Positions 1 through 10,883 of a DNA stretch of 64,000 nucleotides are shown piece by piece. The stretch spans positions 5,394,001 through 5,458,000 of the forward strand of contig JAPFFF010000007.1 of the NCBI GenBank assembly GCA_039105265.1, in the 5' to 3' direction. This DNA is from Tritrichomonas musculus. Lineage: Eukaryota > Parabasalia > Tritrichomonadida > Tritrichomonadidae. The translations under genes and the position numbers were made by a program. The stretch's first letter is position 1, and each line of letters begins with the position of its first letter. The notes below the pieces were generated by a model that saw only the letters and a list, made by a program, of their open reading frames with translations, was not told the DNA's origin and searched no databases.

Positions 1-1010
1 TCATCTATATTTGGTCGGAAAATACTCAAAATTTGAAAGAGCAGTCCACTAACAAAAATGATGGATAGTTTTTTCTTTTGTTAATTAATCAAAATGTTTT
101 AAAGAAAGTACCTGATTTTTAAAAATAAACGTTGATCAAAATTTTGAAAGCAATTAAATGAGTATTATCAAATATTGAAAAACAATAAAAATTTTATTCC
201 GATAAAAATCCAAACTTTTCTAATTCAAATCAAAACAAATATCAATTCAAAATATGAGGGCTGTCCACAATTGAATTGGCTGTCCAATTATGGACAGATT
301 TGGTGTAAAAAAATACGTTGCCTTTTGAACATTCTCTTTTGAAAAAGTTGTGGACAGTCAACCCTATAGGTGGTTTATGTGTCAAAAAAAATAAAAATTC
401 GTGAGATTGATATATATTTTTCTTATAAGAATATGCTATAAATTTATACAGATTAAAAGAATATTTGTTCGTTAGCGGTCTAGAAATTAAAAATGAATAA
501 AATTGAATACATTTTATCTGAAAAAGTTTAACCAAAATCCTTTAATAAAAAAAATAGGGGGTTTAACCGTTCGTAAACTGTCAGAAAATAAAAAAAGTAA
601 GATATTTCATAACAAAATTGATATTTATACTAAATATATTTAATAATTATTAATTAAAATCTCAAATATAAAATCCGTCTATAGGAACCTATAATTTTGA
701 TGAATAATAAAATTCAATAGTGCCCTATTCAATTAATATGAAATAATGCTATTCATTTTTTTCATTGTAAACTAAATAAAAATACCAAATTATGATCAAA
801 TTAATAATTTAGATAAAAGAATGATATAATTCTAGAAAATATTTTCTAAATATTAAAGTTTTTTGGAAAATTTGCATTATTGGATTAATATATAAATAAT
901 TAACGATTTATTAATATATAATGAATTTTCATTACATTTATATTTTAAATATTTTTTTATTTTATTTCAAGAGCACTTTTTCTTCAAGATATTTCCAGAG
1001 ATTTGGAAAA

Positions 1011-1046
1011 ATTATAAATTCATTAATGAAGTGATTTTGAATTCTT
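1011..1046 (+). repeat. Left copy of 36-base direct repeat flanking the nested element
   Basis: The same 36 bases occur at 2672-2707 in direct orientation, starting ATTATAAATTCATTAATG. The right copy abuts the inverted repeat at 2671; the left copy is separated from the inverted repeat at 1062 by 15 bases that weakly resemble the bases following the right copy. It may be an unusually long target duplication. Confidence 0.75.
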
Positions 1047-1061
1047 GACTTCAGTAATAAA

Positions 1062-2671
1062 TAGACCTATCCACAAATCAAAAATCGTTTAGGCCTTATT
1101 AAGGTATTCATTCAATTTTGTAGTATTCAAAAAGTGACAACGAAAATACATATTTTGCGAAATATATCATTATAAATTTTAATTTTTTTTATTAAATATT
1201 CATAAAATTAATAATATCATTATATAATATATTTAAATTATTGTATATCTTGCTAAAAGTAGAGATAATTTCATAAATAATCACTCAGCTAATCTTTTCA
1301 ACCTGAGTTAAAATTTGAAAAATTGGCCATATTTTTTGATTTTAAAAAGATTTATTTTAAAAAATCAAAAATTCCGACGCTGGGGACTTTATTTTGGATA
1401 GATTTTTTCTTTGAATACTTTACATATTTTTACTTTTCAGAAATCTTTATTTTCTCACAATTTTACAATTGTTTATATCTTACAATCTCACAATTATTTC
1501 TTAAAAAAATGCTCAATATTCTGAAGCATATAATAATTTCATAGAATTGATCTCAATTTTCTGATGATTCAAATATTTCATAAAAAATAAATTCAATTTA
1601 ATAAATTAACTAAAAAATATATCTTATATTTTAAATTGGATTTTCCTCATATTTGCTATAATATTTATACAAAACATCATTTTTTTTCTAAACTTATCAA
1701 ATTGTAAAATTTTCATTCAAAAAGAAAAATTAGTTTATTTTTATATCATACGTCAATTTTACCATTATATTTAGTAAATAAATTTTTTATCATCATATAT
1801 TTTATTATATTATAATATGATAAAATATACTGCTTTTGTTCAACCTTAATATGGTCTAATCGTTTGTTGAACGTTTATTGAAAATTTGCGGACAACAAAC
1901 TTTTTGTGAATATCTTAAAATTCTCAAATAATAAAATATTTGTAAAAAAGCTAATTTTTGCATCTATAAAACATTTTCGAGGACAATATTTTGTAAAAAA
2001 TAATATTAACTTCAAATGATATGAGCCAACAATTAAAAATAGATACAAATAGCTTATTATCTAATATAAGTATTAATAAGAACAAAATCGACTATATCAA
2101 TAATATACTTTATAATTCAATGTTTGATAAGAATTTTCTATTTTATTTATGTTTTCATAGATGAATTATGTAAAAATAATTATGATCATTTCGAATTTTG
2201 AAACTAAAATTTTTTTAAACAATATTTTCATTAATCATTTTAAACAATACAATCTAAATCATATGAATTTTGCATATACAACTGATTTAAATCGTAAAAA
2301 TCAATTTTTTTTTCATTATTATCCTTTTTCAAAATATTTACTCTGTTCTTTTATGTACATTCAATTATAAATTTTGATCTTTATTTAAAAACAGCCAAAT
2401 CATTAATTAATTTTTTTCTTTAAAAAACATATATTTTTTAAGATATTGGAACAAAAAAAATTAAAACATAAAGCAAATAAACGTTTTGTTTTTGAACAAA
2501 ACGTTTACCAAAAAACTTAAAAAATTACGGACAATACCGCTTATTTGCAAAGAATGGGATATTTAGAAATAATTAAATATTTGAGTAAATAAAAATGTTC
2601 ACAAAAAGTTTATTGTCCGCAAATTTTTAGTAAACGTTCAACAAACGATTTTTGATTTGTGGATAGGTCTA
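1062..2671. mobile_element. Nested terminal-inverted-repeat element inside the outer element
   Basis: Bases 1062-1090 and 2643-2671 are a perfect 29-base inverted repeat beginning TAGACCTATCCACAAATC. A second inverted pair lies inside (1858-1910 with 2598-2650), sharing the ACGTTCAACAAACGATT core at the right end. No protein-coding frame of plausible composition is present, so it is a non-autonomous element. A 36-base direct repeat flanks it (1011-1046 and 2672-2707). Confidence 0.65.
2479..2506. repeat. Short perfect hairpin
   Basis: AAACGTTTTGTT at 2479-2490 pairs with AACAAAACGTTT at 2495-2506 across a 4-base loop. It lies inside the nested element, close to its right inner inverted repeat. 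Confidence 0.7.
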
Positions 2672-2707
2672 ATTATAAATTCATTAATGAAGTGATTTTG
2701 AATTCTT
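2672..2707 (+). repeat. Right copy of 36-base direct repeat flanking the nested element
   Basis: Identical to 1011-1046; it directly follows the right terminal inverted repeat. Confidence 0.75.
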
Positions 2708-4098
2708 TATTTCATTTGCTTTTATTATTATGGTTCATTTTCTATTTTACTCTTCCAATTAGTATTTTAATATTATATTTTAAAAAATATAAATGAAATA
2801 GGCTATATTTTGGTAGAAATTTTTATAACTATTTCTAATTTTAACATTTGAAAAAGTTTTTATCTCTCAGAAAAATAAAAAATGAATTTTTTAATGTTAG
2901 TATATATATTTTTTAATACTTATAGTATTTATATATATAAATATTAATATAGTATAATAATATATTATTTATTTATTAAAATCTATCTTTTTTAATCTTA
3001 ATGAAAATTTTTGACACTTTACGAACGGTTAAACCCCCTATTAAAAAAAAAATTTCTGAACTTATTAAAAAAATTGTGAGAAAATTGATTTCTCGGACGC
3101 TAACGGATGAATCGTTTTCCAATCTAAATAAATTATGTTTAAATAGTTTATATGAGATAAATTTCTAATTTAATATCATTTTATTTAACATGAAAAAATT
3201 GAGAAGAGTAAACCACCTATGTCAACCCTAGTTGAAAAGTAAAATAATGAAATTAATTTTTGAAATTCAATTAATATTCATGATATACCTTCGATATTAA
3301 AAACAAATACATTTATATAAAACATTTGATTGATTAAGAAAATACTCTTTCAAAACGAAAAAAAAAGCTATTATAATAATTTGGAATTTCCTTTAATACT
3401 TGTTATTTTTCCATCAAGGTGCTCAAATAGGACAATACCATAATTATTTTTAAATAATAAAAATAAAAAAACATTAAAAATTACAAATGTTGTAATATTA
3501 TTTGTGAAAAATAGGAATTTAATTATTAAATTTGTAATTTATATGGACTTAAAACTGGAATTTAAAGAAAAAACTATCAAATTTTTTAATATTAATTGAA
3601 ATCAATTTTGTTGATAAAGTTTATTTCGATACACTTTGCTTAATCATAACAAATGTATTTACATGAATAAAAATATCTCGAATTAATTATTATTTATATA
3701 TTAGAAATCAAAAATTAAAAAATATCATATCGATATCCTTCTTGATGTGCTTTTGCAATGATACAATCTCAATTTTTATCCATTAAATAATAAACAATAA
3801 AAAGTCTTGTTGCCGAATTCGGAAAGAAATTTGAATATAATAAAATAAATAGAGCAGCACTGATCTTATTTGTTCTTTTAAAATTATTTTTGCAAATCAC
3901 ATCAATTTATATGAGTAAAATTAATGTAATGAAATACCTGTGCTATATGGAATGTGGAATGATAAATCATTTTTAGAAAATTACCGTTAAATTAATTGAA
4001 ATTTTTTCAAAATAAAAATGGTTGTTTTTGATACATTTTTTCATCCGTTAAAAAAAACATTGAAAAGAAGTTAATATTTTTATAATTTACCTTTGTTA

Positions 4099-7000
4099 AT
4101 GCATCAGGAGAATTTAGCAGAATCCAATCCAAAGCAAAATACGGATGAATTTAATAATTATGAAAATGATAGCCAAAATTCTAGTGGCCTTCGAAATCAA
4201 AATTCATATAGAAATAATAAAAAGAAAGAAGACATTATAGACATAACCGCAGACATAGTTTATGACAATTCCAGATCACCAAAAGAAAGCGAATCTTATT
4301 ATTATCAATACGAGGAGGAGGAAGATGAAGGCCATGTAAATGAAGAAAGAAAACAAAATAACGAAAGAAATTTATCATCTCATTCAAGAAATTCTTCTCA
4401 TAGACATCAAAATAATTATTACGATGATTCTTATTCTTTAGGATCAAATCATGTTCGATCATCACAATTATCAAGTGCAGTACACCTTCATTTTTCTGGT
4501 TCATCATCTTCAGGAATGAGGAAAAATGATGAAAATTCTGGATGCTACCTTCATTTTGAACCATCAACAGTTACTCAGACAATTGAACGCGATTTGAACT
4601 CTGAAAAACCTTTCAAAGCTACTGAAACACGATCAAAGAAAATTTCGAAACAACGCCCAGAACAGCAACAGCAATCTCAATTACCCCAGAAACAGCCACA
4701 AAAACAACGACAACAACGACAACAGCTACAACTACAGCAACAGCAACTCCAGCAGCAACAACAACTACAACAACAACAACTACAACAACAACAACTGCAA
4801 CAACAACAACTAAGGCAACAACAACTACAGCAACAGCAACAACAACTACAGCAGCAGCAGCAACAACTACAGCAACAACAACAACAACTACAGCAGCAAC
4901 AGCGACAACGATCACAACCACAACAAAGTCTACAGCCTCAACAATATCAACAAATGCAACAAAAACAACAAAAACAACCAAAACAACAACTGCAAAAGCA
5001 ACAAGAATTCATTGATGATAGTCCTGATTCGTATCAATTATCTGATAAACTAGTAGATCGAGAAATTGACTTAGTAAATAATTTCAATAGCACTGAAACT
5101 GATGAATATACTTATGAATATTTCTCAGAATCAAATTCAGTATATCAGCGAAATATTTCAAACTTTCCACAAAGAAATTCATTACAAAACCAAAGGAAAA
5201 ATGCTCAACCTCAGCAACCAAGAGTATATCAAAATTCAGTAAGTGATTCCGAATATACTTATACTTATGATTATCCATCAAGTTCAATTGATGTCAAAGA
5301 TAGAAATAATAATTATAATGATAAAAATAGAAGATATCACAATTACAATGACAACAATAATTACTTTCAAAATAGAAATGCCAATTTTAATCCTACTGAC
5401 TCAGAGTACACTTATACTTATGATTCAGTTAGCCGCTACAAAGAAGATTATGATTATTCACCACAAAATACTATAGACAAACTACGTGCAAAACAACCAC
5501 AACCAAGAACCATTCGAGCAGAATTTCTTCCACAACAAACAAGCACGCAAGGCACACCAAGGAATATTCAAATGCAATTACAAGCTCAATCCCCATATCC
5601 AGCTGATTATGAATCAACTAATGATTATACTTATACATATGATGAACCAACAACAGAAGAAAAAAAGCTTATTGAATCCATAAAAAACAAATCAAGCAGT
5701 AACCAATCATCACCAAAGCCAACTTGCAATAATTTTACAGTATCAAATTATCCTCAAGTTGAAATCCCACCAGCAGAAACCAAAAAGAAGAATAAAAACC
5801 ACAAAAAGAACAAAATGTCACCACGGAAGATGAAAATCCAAGATAAGATAAATAAATTAACTAGAAACCTAAACAAGCTCGAAAAGGCAGACAGAGAATA
5901 TAGTGATACCAACGAAGAATCTGTTGATCCAGGTGATAATCAAAAACTCAACTCATTAAAGATGAAACTAGCTAATCTTACAGGATGGAAAGTAACACCC
6001 CGAAATGGCCAAGTTCCTGATGATACAAGAAGTTACACCTACACATATGAATATGAAAGCGAATTATACCCAAGATTACAAGAAAAACAACTAGATCTTA
6101 AATTAGCATCACCAATGGGCGTTGTTTCAATTGAAGCGATAAAACAACCTATTGTAGTTGAAAGGAGTATTACACCTGTACCTGAAGAAATCAAACCTAA
6201 CCTCTCAATTTCACCAGCGGTTCAATCTGAATCTTCCCGTTTGAACCAAAATTCTCAGCAAAAAAAGCAGGAACAATTGCAAGAAATTATTGATTTGAAG
6301 AATAGACTCAAACTCCTCCAACAACAGGTCAACGAAGAAGAAGAAGAGAAAGATGAGAATGAAGAAGATTCTTCTTTGGTAGAACACCAGAAAAATCGCA
6401 TCCGTGTCAAAAAGAGAATACGTGTTCAAAAACAAGTTAAGCTCTCAGAAGATCTCAAGAAAAACCAGCCAAAGATGAAGAAAATTCACAGAAGAGTCAG
6501 AGTTGAAAAGCCTAAGAGTTCACACTCTCATCATCATCACCACCACAACAGTAACAACTACAGCAATATTGACAGTAATAATGAAAGCGACAATGAAAGT
6601 GCAGGAAATGATATTGTTAATCGCGATGCTGACATAAATTTGGAGGAAGCTGTTTCATCATCAGTTACTACTCATAGCGAGCAACTCCAGCTCCTCGATG
6701 AGTCTTCTTCATCTCCCCAGTCATCAGCAATACTTCAATCACCAAAGTCTCCTATCCACTTTCTCGATGAAGGCGATGATGATACCGATGAAGCTGAAAA
6801 TGGCAAAGGAAAAGAGCCTTTAAAGGTAAAAATCGCAGAGATTGAAAATGTTCCAGATGTCGATGTATTTTGCGTTGTCTTCATGGAAAACTCAGGAGAC
6901 GCAAGAAGAACACGAGTTATTCAAAAGGGAGGAGAAAAAGTATTTAATCAAGTTCTTGAGTTCCCTCAGGCAGAAAAGGGAGATAATGTCGTTGTATTAG

Positions 7001-8088
7001 TGAAGAAGCAAGATCTAATCAAAGGAGACAAGCTCCTCGGATCATGCAAACTTGAAGTTGGCCCTGATGGACAGTGTGAAGTTGACAAATGGCTACCACT
7101 CACATCTGAAGTAGGTATACAGACATCTAGCAAAATACACATTATCACTTCTCAACAAAATAACGATCAAAATCAATTCAATTATGAAGGCAACGATCAA
7201 AACCAATTCAATTACGAAAGCAACAGTCAAAATCAAAATCAAAACAATTTAGAAAATAATGAAAAAGTACCAAAACAAAGAAATATAATCGAAAACAATG
7301 AACCAAAAGTAGCAGAAAGAGAAAATCCAGAAAGAAATGAAGTAATAACAAAAAGATTTATTCCTGAAAATGATGAAATAGTACCAAAACAAAATGTTTC
7401 TGATAATGATCAAAAAATTACAAAGAGAGATGTCCAAATTGCTGATAAAGATGCTTCTTTATTATCTGAGGAAGAGGAAGATTACGATGATAATGAAAAT
7501 TCATTGAAACCATCGAATTTCACAGTGTCTAAAGAGATTCAAAATAGATTAAAGATCCAACGCAATTTCATGCCGTTGATGTCAAATGACGAGAGTGGCG
7601 TCTTCATCCTTGATCTACCAACTCAACCTACAATCGAAAATGAAGGAGAAGGCATCCCCAGCAGCAGCTTCATTACCGACCTCGTCAATCCCAGAAGCAG
7701 CAGTAACGGCACCAGAGAAGAATCCAGCTCAAACAATGCAGAAGCATTTAATTTCACAAAAAGTGACAAAATTACCTATAATCTTGAACAGGATGTCAGA
7801 AGGAATGCAGATAATAAAGGATCATTTAGACCAAGAAGTGTGGTGATTGATGATTCTGATTCTGAAGAAGAGGACGAAGAGAAACAGAAAAAGCAAAAAT
7901 CAAAACCAAGAAAGAAAAGAGTGATTCAAAAAATTGAGGATAAAAATGATCAAGAAGAAAAGAAAGATCCAATTTATATTGAAATGAACATTTACTCTTA
8001 CTCAGATAATAAAGATTTCATTTCAGGCGAGTACTCAGAACAAGGAAAAGCTGACGATTATAATGATTACGATTATGAAGAAAATTAG
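4099..8088 (+). CDS. Large polyQ, YTYTY-repeat, C2-domain protein
   Basis: About 1,329 residues, mostly disordered. A glutamine-rich tract (Gln with Leu and Arg) runs from about residue 185 to 305. Five copies of a tyrosine motif of the form (E/D)YTYTY(D/E) stand near residues 336, 384, 436, 509 and 646. Basic and coiled-coil stretches follow, then a C2-like beta-sandwich domain at about residues 905-1018 (LKVKIAEIENVPDVDVF to the WLPLT strand), and a charged tail. C2 domains usually bind membrane lipid or proteins; here I see few of the calcium-binding Asp residues, so a calcium-independent role is likely (inference). I chose the ATG at 4099; a TTG-initiated frame begins two codons earlier. 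No orthologue recognised. The tail-to-tail neighbour is the kinase gene. Confidence 0.85.
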   Translation: MHQENLAESNPKQNTDEFNNYENDSQNSSGLRNQNSYRNNKKKEDIIDITADIVYDNSRSPKESESYYYQYEEEEDEGHVNEERKQNNERNLSSHSRNSSHRHQNNYYDDSYSLGSNHVRSSQLSSAVHLHFSGSSSSGMRKNDENSGCYLHFEPSTVTQTIERDLNSEKPFKATETRSKKISKQRPEQQQQSQLPQKQPQKQRQQRQQLQLQQQQLQQQQQLQQQQLQQQQLQQQQLRQQQLQQQQQQLQQQQQQLQQQQQQLQQQQRQRSQPQQSLQPQQYQQMQQKQQKQPKQQLQKQQEFIDDSPDSYQLSDKLVDREIDLVNNFNSTETDEYTYEYFSESNSVYQRNISNFPQRNSLQNQRKNAQPQQPRVYQNSVSDSEYTYTYDYPSSSIDVKDRNNNYNDKNRRYHNYNDNNNYFQNRNANFNPTDSEYTYTYDSVSRYKEDYDYSPQNTIDKLRAKQPQPRTIRAEFLPQQTSTQGTPRNIQMQLQAQSPYPADYESTNDYTYTYDEPTTEEKKLIESIKNKSSSNQSSPKPTCNNFTVSNYPQVEIPPAETKKKNKNHKKNKMSPRKMKIQDKINKLTRNLNKLEKADREYSDTNEESVDPGDNQKLNSLKMKLANLTGWKVTPRNGQVPDDTRSYTYTYEYESELYPRLQEKQLDLKLASPMGVVSIEAIKQPIVVERSITPVPEEIKPNLSISPAVQSESSRLNQNSQQKKQEQLQEIIDLKNRLKLLQQQVNEEEEEKDENEEDSSLVEHQKNRIRVKKRIRVQKQVKLSEDLKKNQPKMKKIHRRVRVEKPKSSHSHHHHHHNSNNYSNIDSNNESDNESAGNDIVNRDADINLEEAVSSSVTTHSEQLQLLDESSSSPQSSAILQSPKSPIHFLDEGDDDTDEAENGKGKEPLKVKIAEIENVPDVDVFCVVFMENSGDARRTRVIQKGGEKVFNQVLEFPQAEKGDNVVVLVKKQDLIKGDKLLGSCKLEVGPDGQCEVDKWLPLTSEVGIQTSSKIHIITSQQNNDQNQFNYEGNDQNQFNYESNSQNQNQNNLENNEKVPKQRNIIENNEPKVAERENPERNEVITKRFIPENDEIVPKQNVSDNDQKITKRDVQIADKDASLLSEEEEDYDDNENSLKPSNFTVSKEIQNRLKIQRNFMPLMSNDESGVFILDLPTQPTIENEGEGIPSSSFITDLVNPRSSSNGTREESSSNNAEAFNFTKSDKITYNLEQDVRRNADNKGSFRPRSVVIDDSDSEEEDEEKQKKQKSKPRKKRVIQKIEDKNDQEEKKDPIYIEMNIYSYSDNKDFISGEYSEQGKADDYNDYDYEEN

Positions 8089-8457
8089 TGAAACCGAAAA
8101 AAAAAAATAACTTTTTTTTTTTTTTTTGTTTCCAAAAATTATATTTTTGTTCTCAAGAAAAATGTTTTTTATTTAAAAGAAATCAAGTTTATTTTCCTCT
8201 TTTTTATTTTTTTTTTCATGTTTTTAGCAGCAAAAACATGCTAGATTTCTATGTTATAATTACCGATTTGATTATTATAGTAAACTTGATCTATTAATTA
8301 TTAATATTGGAAATTTACTTAATTAAATACTGAAAAAAAGATGAAATAATCTAATCCATGCAACAATACTACACTAAATATCAATAATTAATTAAATTAT
8401 TTATTTAATTAAGGAAAACCTTTTATCAAATAACACTATCATAGTAAACACATTTAT
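8089..8457. other. Spacer between convergent genes
   Basis: A/T-rich 3' flanks of the polyQ/C2 gene and the kinase gene, with A and T runs at about 8097-8127. No further feature seen. Confidence 0.6.
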
Positions 8458-10680
8458 TTATATGTAACTACCAAATATATCAAAATGATGGAATTTCAAG
8501 TTTAACTTATCGTCCCAGTTTGGACCTGTTTGAACAAGTCTAATGAACCTGACAGGCGGACTTGGACGCTGGAATTCGTATATATCAGCTATATCATGAT
8601 CGTCATTTATTCGTTCGTTGATCTCAATCATTGATATCCATTTATCTTCGGGCAGACTGATATCATCAGTACAGATTAATTTGAAACTTTTTGGCTTACT
8701 TGAACTGCATTTTTTAAGTCTGAAACCGCTAAGAACAATATATCCCTTAGTTAGTTCAACCTGAAACCATGAATTTGTCCTATTACTTGTGTTAACAACC
8801 TTTGATGTGCCAAGTAAATGAAAATAATTCAGTCCAAATGTCAATGTAGTTATTATGACAGGGCATTTATGTGGATCGTGGCTCTGATCGTTTTCAACAA
8901 ATGATTTGAAAATACCTGATGAGTATTTGCGATCTGGTGATAGAAGTTCAATTCGTTTGATTAATATAATATTATTATCTTGATCCCAATTTGGACCAGT
9001 TTGTATAAAGCATAATTTTCGACCTTTTACAGTATCAAAGTTCACTGTCATTCGCAGGTTCTGTCCATTCAATTCAGCTGCATCTTTAATACTTTTCACT
9101 TTTTTATTATCAATTTCAATATCAAATGATCTTGGAAAATCTTTTTTATATGAGTAAATTTGAATTCCATTAATTTTCATTTCTTCTTTGAATTCAAATT
9201 CAATATAAAATTTGCCACTGTCATTTGAAGAAATAAAGTCTTTGGAAACTGGGTCAATCAAATTGTAGATATCTTTGGATGACATTGAGGCAATGAAAAG
9301 GCGATCAAATGGTGTATTTTCGTTTTTCTTCAGTTGGCTGAGAATCCCTGGCTCTTCAAGACTCGGTTCTTGATAGAAAAAGTGCATTTGATTCTTTGTG
9401 GCCAACGATGGAGATCCTGATTCAAATGTTGATATCTTCGATGCTTGATCTTTGATTTTCTTTTCCAAGACCTCAACTTGCGATTTACATTTTTCTGCTT
9501 CACTTTTTGCATCTGAAAGTTCAGATTCAAGAGATGATATTTTTGATGCCATTTTTGCGAGTAACTCATCCTTTTCTTTTTCAATCTTTTGCATTTGTAA
9601 TTGATGCATTGATATCGGCTCTTCTTTAATATTTTCAACATAATCAAGAATTTCTCCAACATCAACATCATCAAGGCAGTATTTTTTGCTGATGTTAAAT
9701 TCTGCTTCTTCATCGTCTTCTTCTTCATTTTCATCATCGACGTCATCATCATCGATTTTGTTTCTTTCAATTCTGGCTTCATCAAATTCAAAGATATCAT
9801 CTTCGCATGCAAGACTTAGCTTTTGGTAAAGTTCTGTAAATGTTGGTCGTTCTTTGGGATTTTGTGACCAACAACTTTCAATCATGCGCTGAAAACTTCG
9901 TTTGATTTTGAATTCGTCAAATGGCGGCCGATATCCAGAAATAATTTTCTTCTTGAATTGGAAGTCATTGATTTTATTTTTACCATATAAAAACGCTTTA
10001 TATGCACGTTGACCTGTAATAACTTCAAACATGAGGATGCCAAAAGCATAGACATCTGCTTTTGTATTGAATCGATCACCTTCAATAACTTCAGGAGCCA
10101 TATATGCAATTGTACCTGATTCACCAATCGATTGCGACATAGAATGACGTGGATCAAAAAATTTCGATAAACCAAAATCAGTAACACGAGGCTGATAGTT
10201 TGAATCAAGCAAAATATTCTCTGGTTTTAAATCTCGATGAATAACATGATGCGAATGTAATATCATCATGGCCCGTGCAATACCTATAAGAATGATTTGC
10301 CTTTTCGTATTATCGTATAAAGCTGGGCAAAGACTTTTCTCTTCCTTGCTAATCATTTCGAATAAACTGCCATTTTCCATGTATTCCATAAATATTGTAA
10401 TGTTATTCTTATGATCAAAATCAGTATAAGAAAAACCTCGGAAGTTAATAATTGTAGAATGCTGAATTTCAATTAAAATGCGAACTTCTCGTGATATAAA
10501 AAGTTTATTTTGTTTTTTGTTTTGAATAAGATTAGTTTTCGCTGCAAGCTGCTCACCTTTTTTTTTATTCCGAACTAAGTTGATAACTCCAAAACCTCCA
10601 TGATTGATAGTTCGAACAATATCATAATCGTCAGTATTTATTAAGTAATCTTCTCTAGCATTTTTTGTTTGAAACGTCAT
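8458..10680 (-). CDS. TKL-like protein kinase with two C-terminal discoidin-like domains
   Basis: 740 residues. The kinase domain spans about 17-292: glycine loop around 27-32, ATP-binding Lys48 in AAK, Glu65, catalytic HRDLKPEN at 148-155, DFG at 168-170 and APE at 195-197, so all key residues are present and activity is expected. The sequence style (SGTIAYMAPEV, CWSQNPKERPTF) matches the tyrosine-kinase-like group common in trichomonads and amoebae. An acidic linker (about 311-335) and a coiled coil (about 365-435) follow. The last 280 residues hold two beta-rich units, each ending in QTGPNWD, resembling F5/8-type discoidin domains. These are usually ligand-binding and extracellular, yet no signal peptide or membrane segment is present, so an intracellular binding role is inferred. 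Confidence 0.9.
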   Translation of the reverse strand: MTFQTKNAREDYLINTDDYDIVRTINHGGFGVINLVRNKKKGEQLAAKTNLIQNKKQNKLFISREVRILIEIQHSTIINFRGFSYTDFDHKNNITIFMEYMENGSLFEMISKEEKSLCPALYDNTKRQIILIGIARAMMILHSHHVIHRDLKPENILLDSNYQPRVTDFGLSKFFDPRHSMSQSIGESGTIAYMAPEVIEGDRFNTKADVYAFGILMFEVITGQRAYKAFLYGKNKINDFQFKKKIISGYRPPFDEFKIKRSFQRMIESCWSQNPKERPTFTELYQKLSLACEDDIFEFDEARIERNKIDDDDVDDENEEEDDEEAEFNISKKYCLDDVDVGEILDYVENIKEEPISMHQLQMQKIEKEKDELLAKMASKISSLESELSDAKSEAEKCKSQVEVLEKKIKDQASKISTFESGSPSLATKNQMHFFYQEPSLEEPGILSQLKKNENTPFDRLFIASMSSKDIYNLIDPVSKDFISSNDSGKFYIEFEFKEEMKINGIQIYSYKKDFPRSFDIEIDNKKVKSIKDAAELNGQNLRMTVNFDTVKGRKLCFIQTGPNWDQDNNIILIKRIELLSPDRKYSSGIFKSFVENDQSHDPHKCPVIITTLTFGLNYFHLLGTSKVVNTSNRTNSWFQVELTKGYIVLSGFRLKKCSSSKPKSFKLICTDDISLPEDKWISMIEINERINDDHDIADIYEFQRPSPPVRFIRLVQTGPNWDDKLNLKFHHFDIFGSYI

Positions 10681-10883
10681 GAAACTAAAATTTTAGAGCT
10701 GAAAAATTGAAAGAGCTAAAAGAAAGAAAGAAAGAAAATATTTTTAATTTACATGCATCATCTAAAAAAGCTTTTTTTTTTAAAAAAATAATTTCTTATT
10801 TCTACTTCGTCTTTTAGAGAAGAAGATAGAAGAAAATAAATTATAAACACATCAAACAAAAATTAATAAAAACAAAAATAAAA

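Larger units (their letters stand above)
366..3220. mobile_element. Long inverted-repeat element (non-autonomous, outer)
   Basis: The two ends are diverged inverted copies. Recognisable paired blocks are 366-377 with 3209-3220 (both read ATAGGTGGTTTA outside-in), a CGTTAGCG-containing block near 465-485 with its reverse complement near 3100-3115, and 555-588 with 3008-3040 (core TAGGGGGTTTAACCGTTCGT). Spacing and order are conserved between arms, so each arm is about 215-225 bases. No transposase frame lies inside, so it would be non-autonomous. Family is not clear and I see no certain target-site duplication. The arms have many mismatches, so it is older than the element nested in it. Confidence 0.6.
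1..4098. other. Gene-free A/T-rich region with nested inverted-repeat elements
   Basis: No open frame in this stretch has the composition of a real protein; the short frames are Phe/Ile/Lys/Asn-rich, as expected from random A/T DNA. The region holds two nested inverted-repeat elements, listed separately. From about 3240 to 4098 I see only A/T-rich spacer leading into the next gene. Confidence 0.7.

Noticed and set aside
242-535. 97-codon minus-strand frame
   Set aside because: It lies across the outer inverted-repeat arm and its opposite arm does not keep the frame.
4619-4981. 120-codon Val/Ala-rich minus-strand frame
   Set aside because: It is the antisense of the polyglutamine tract (CAA/CAG read backwards).
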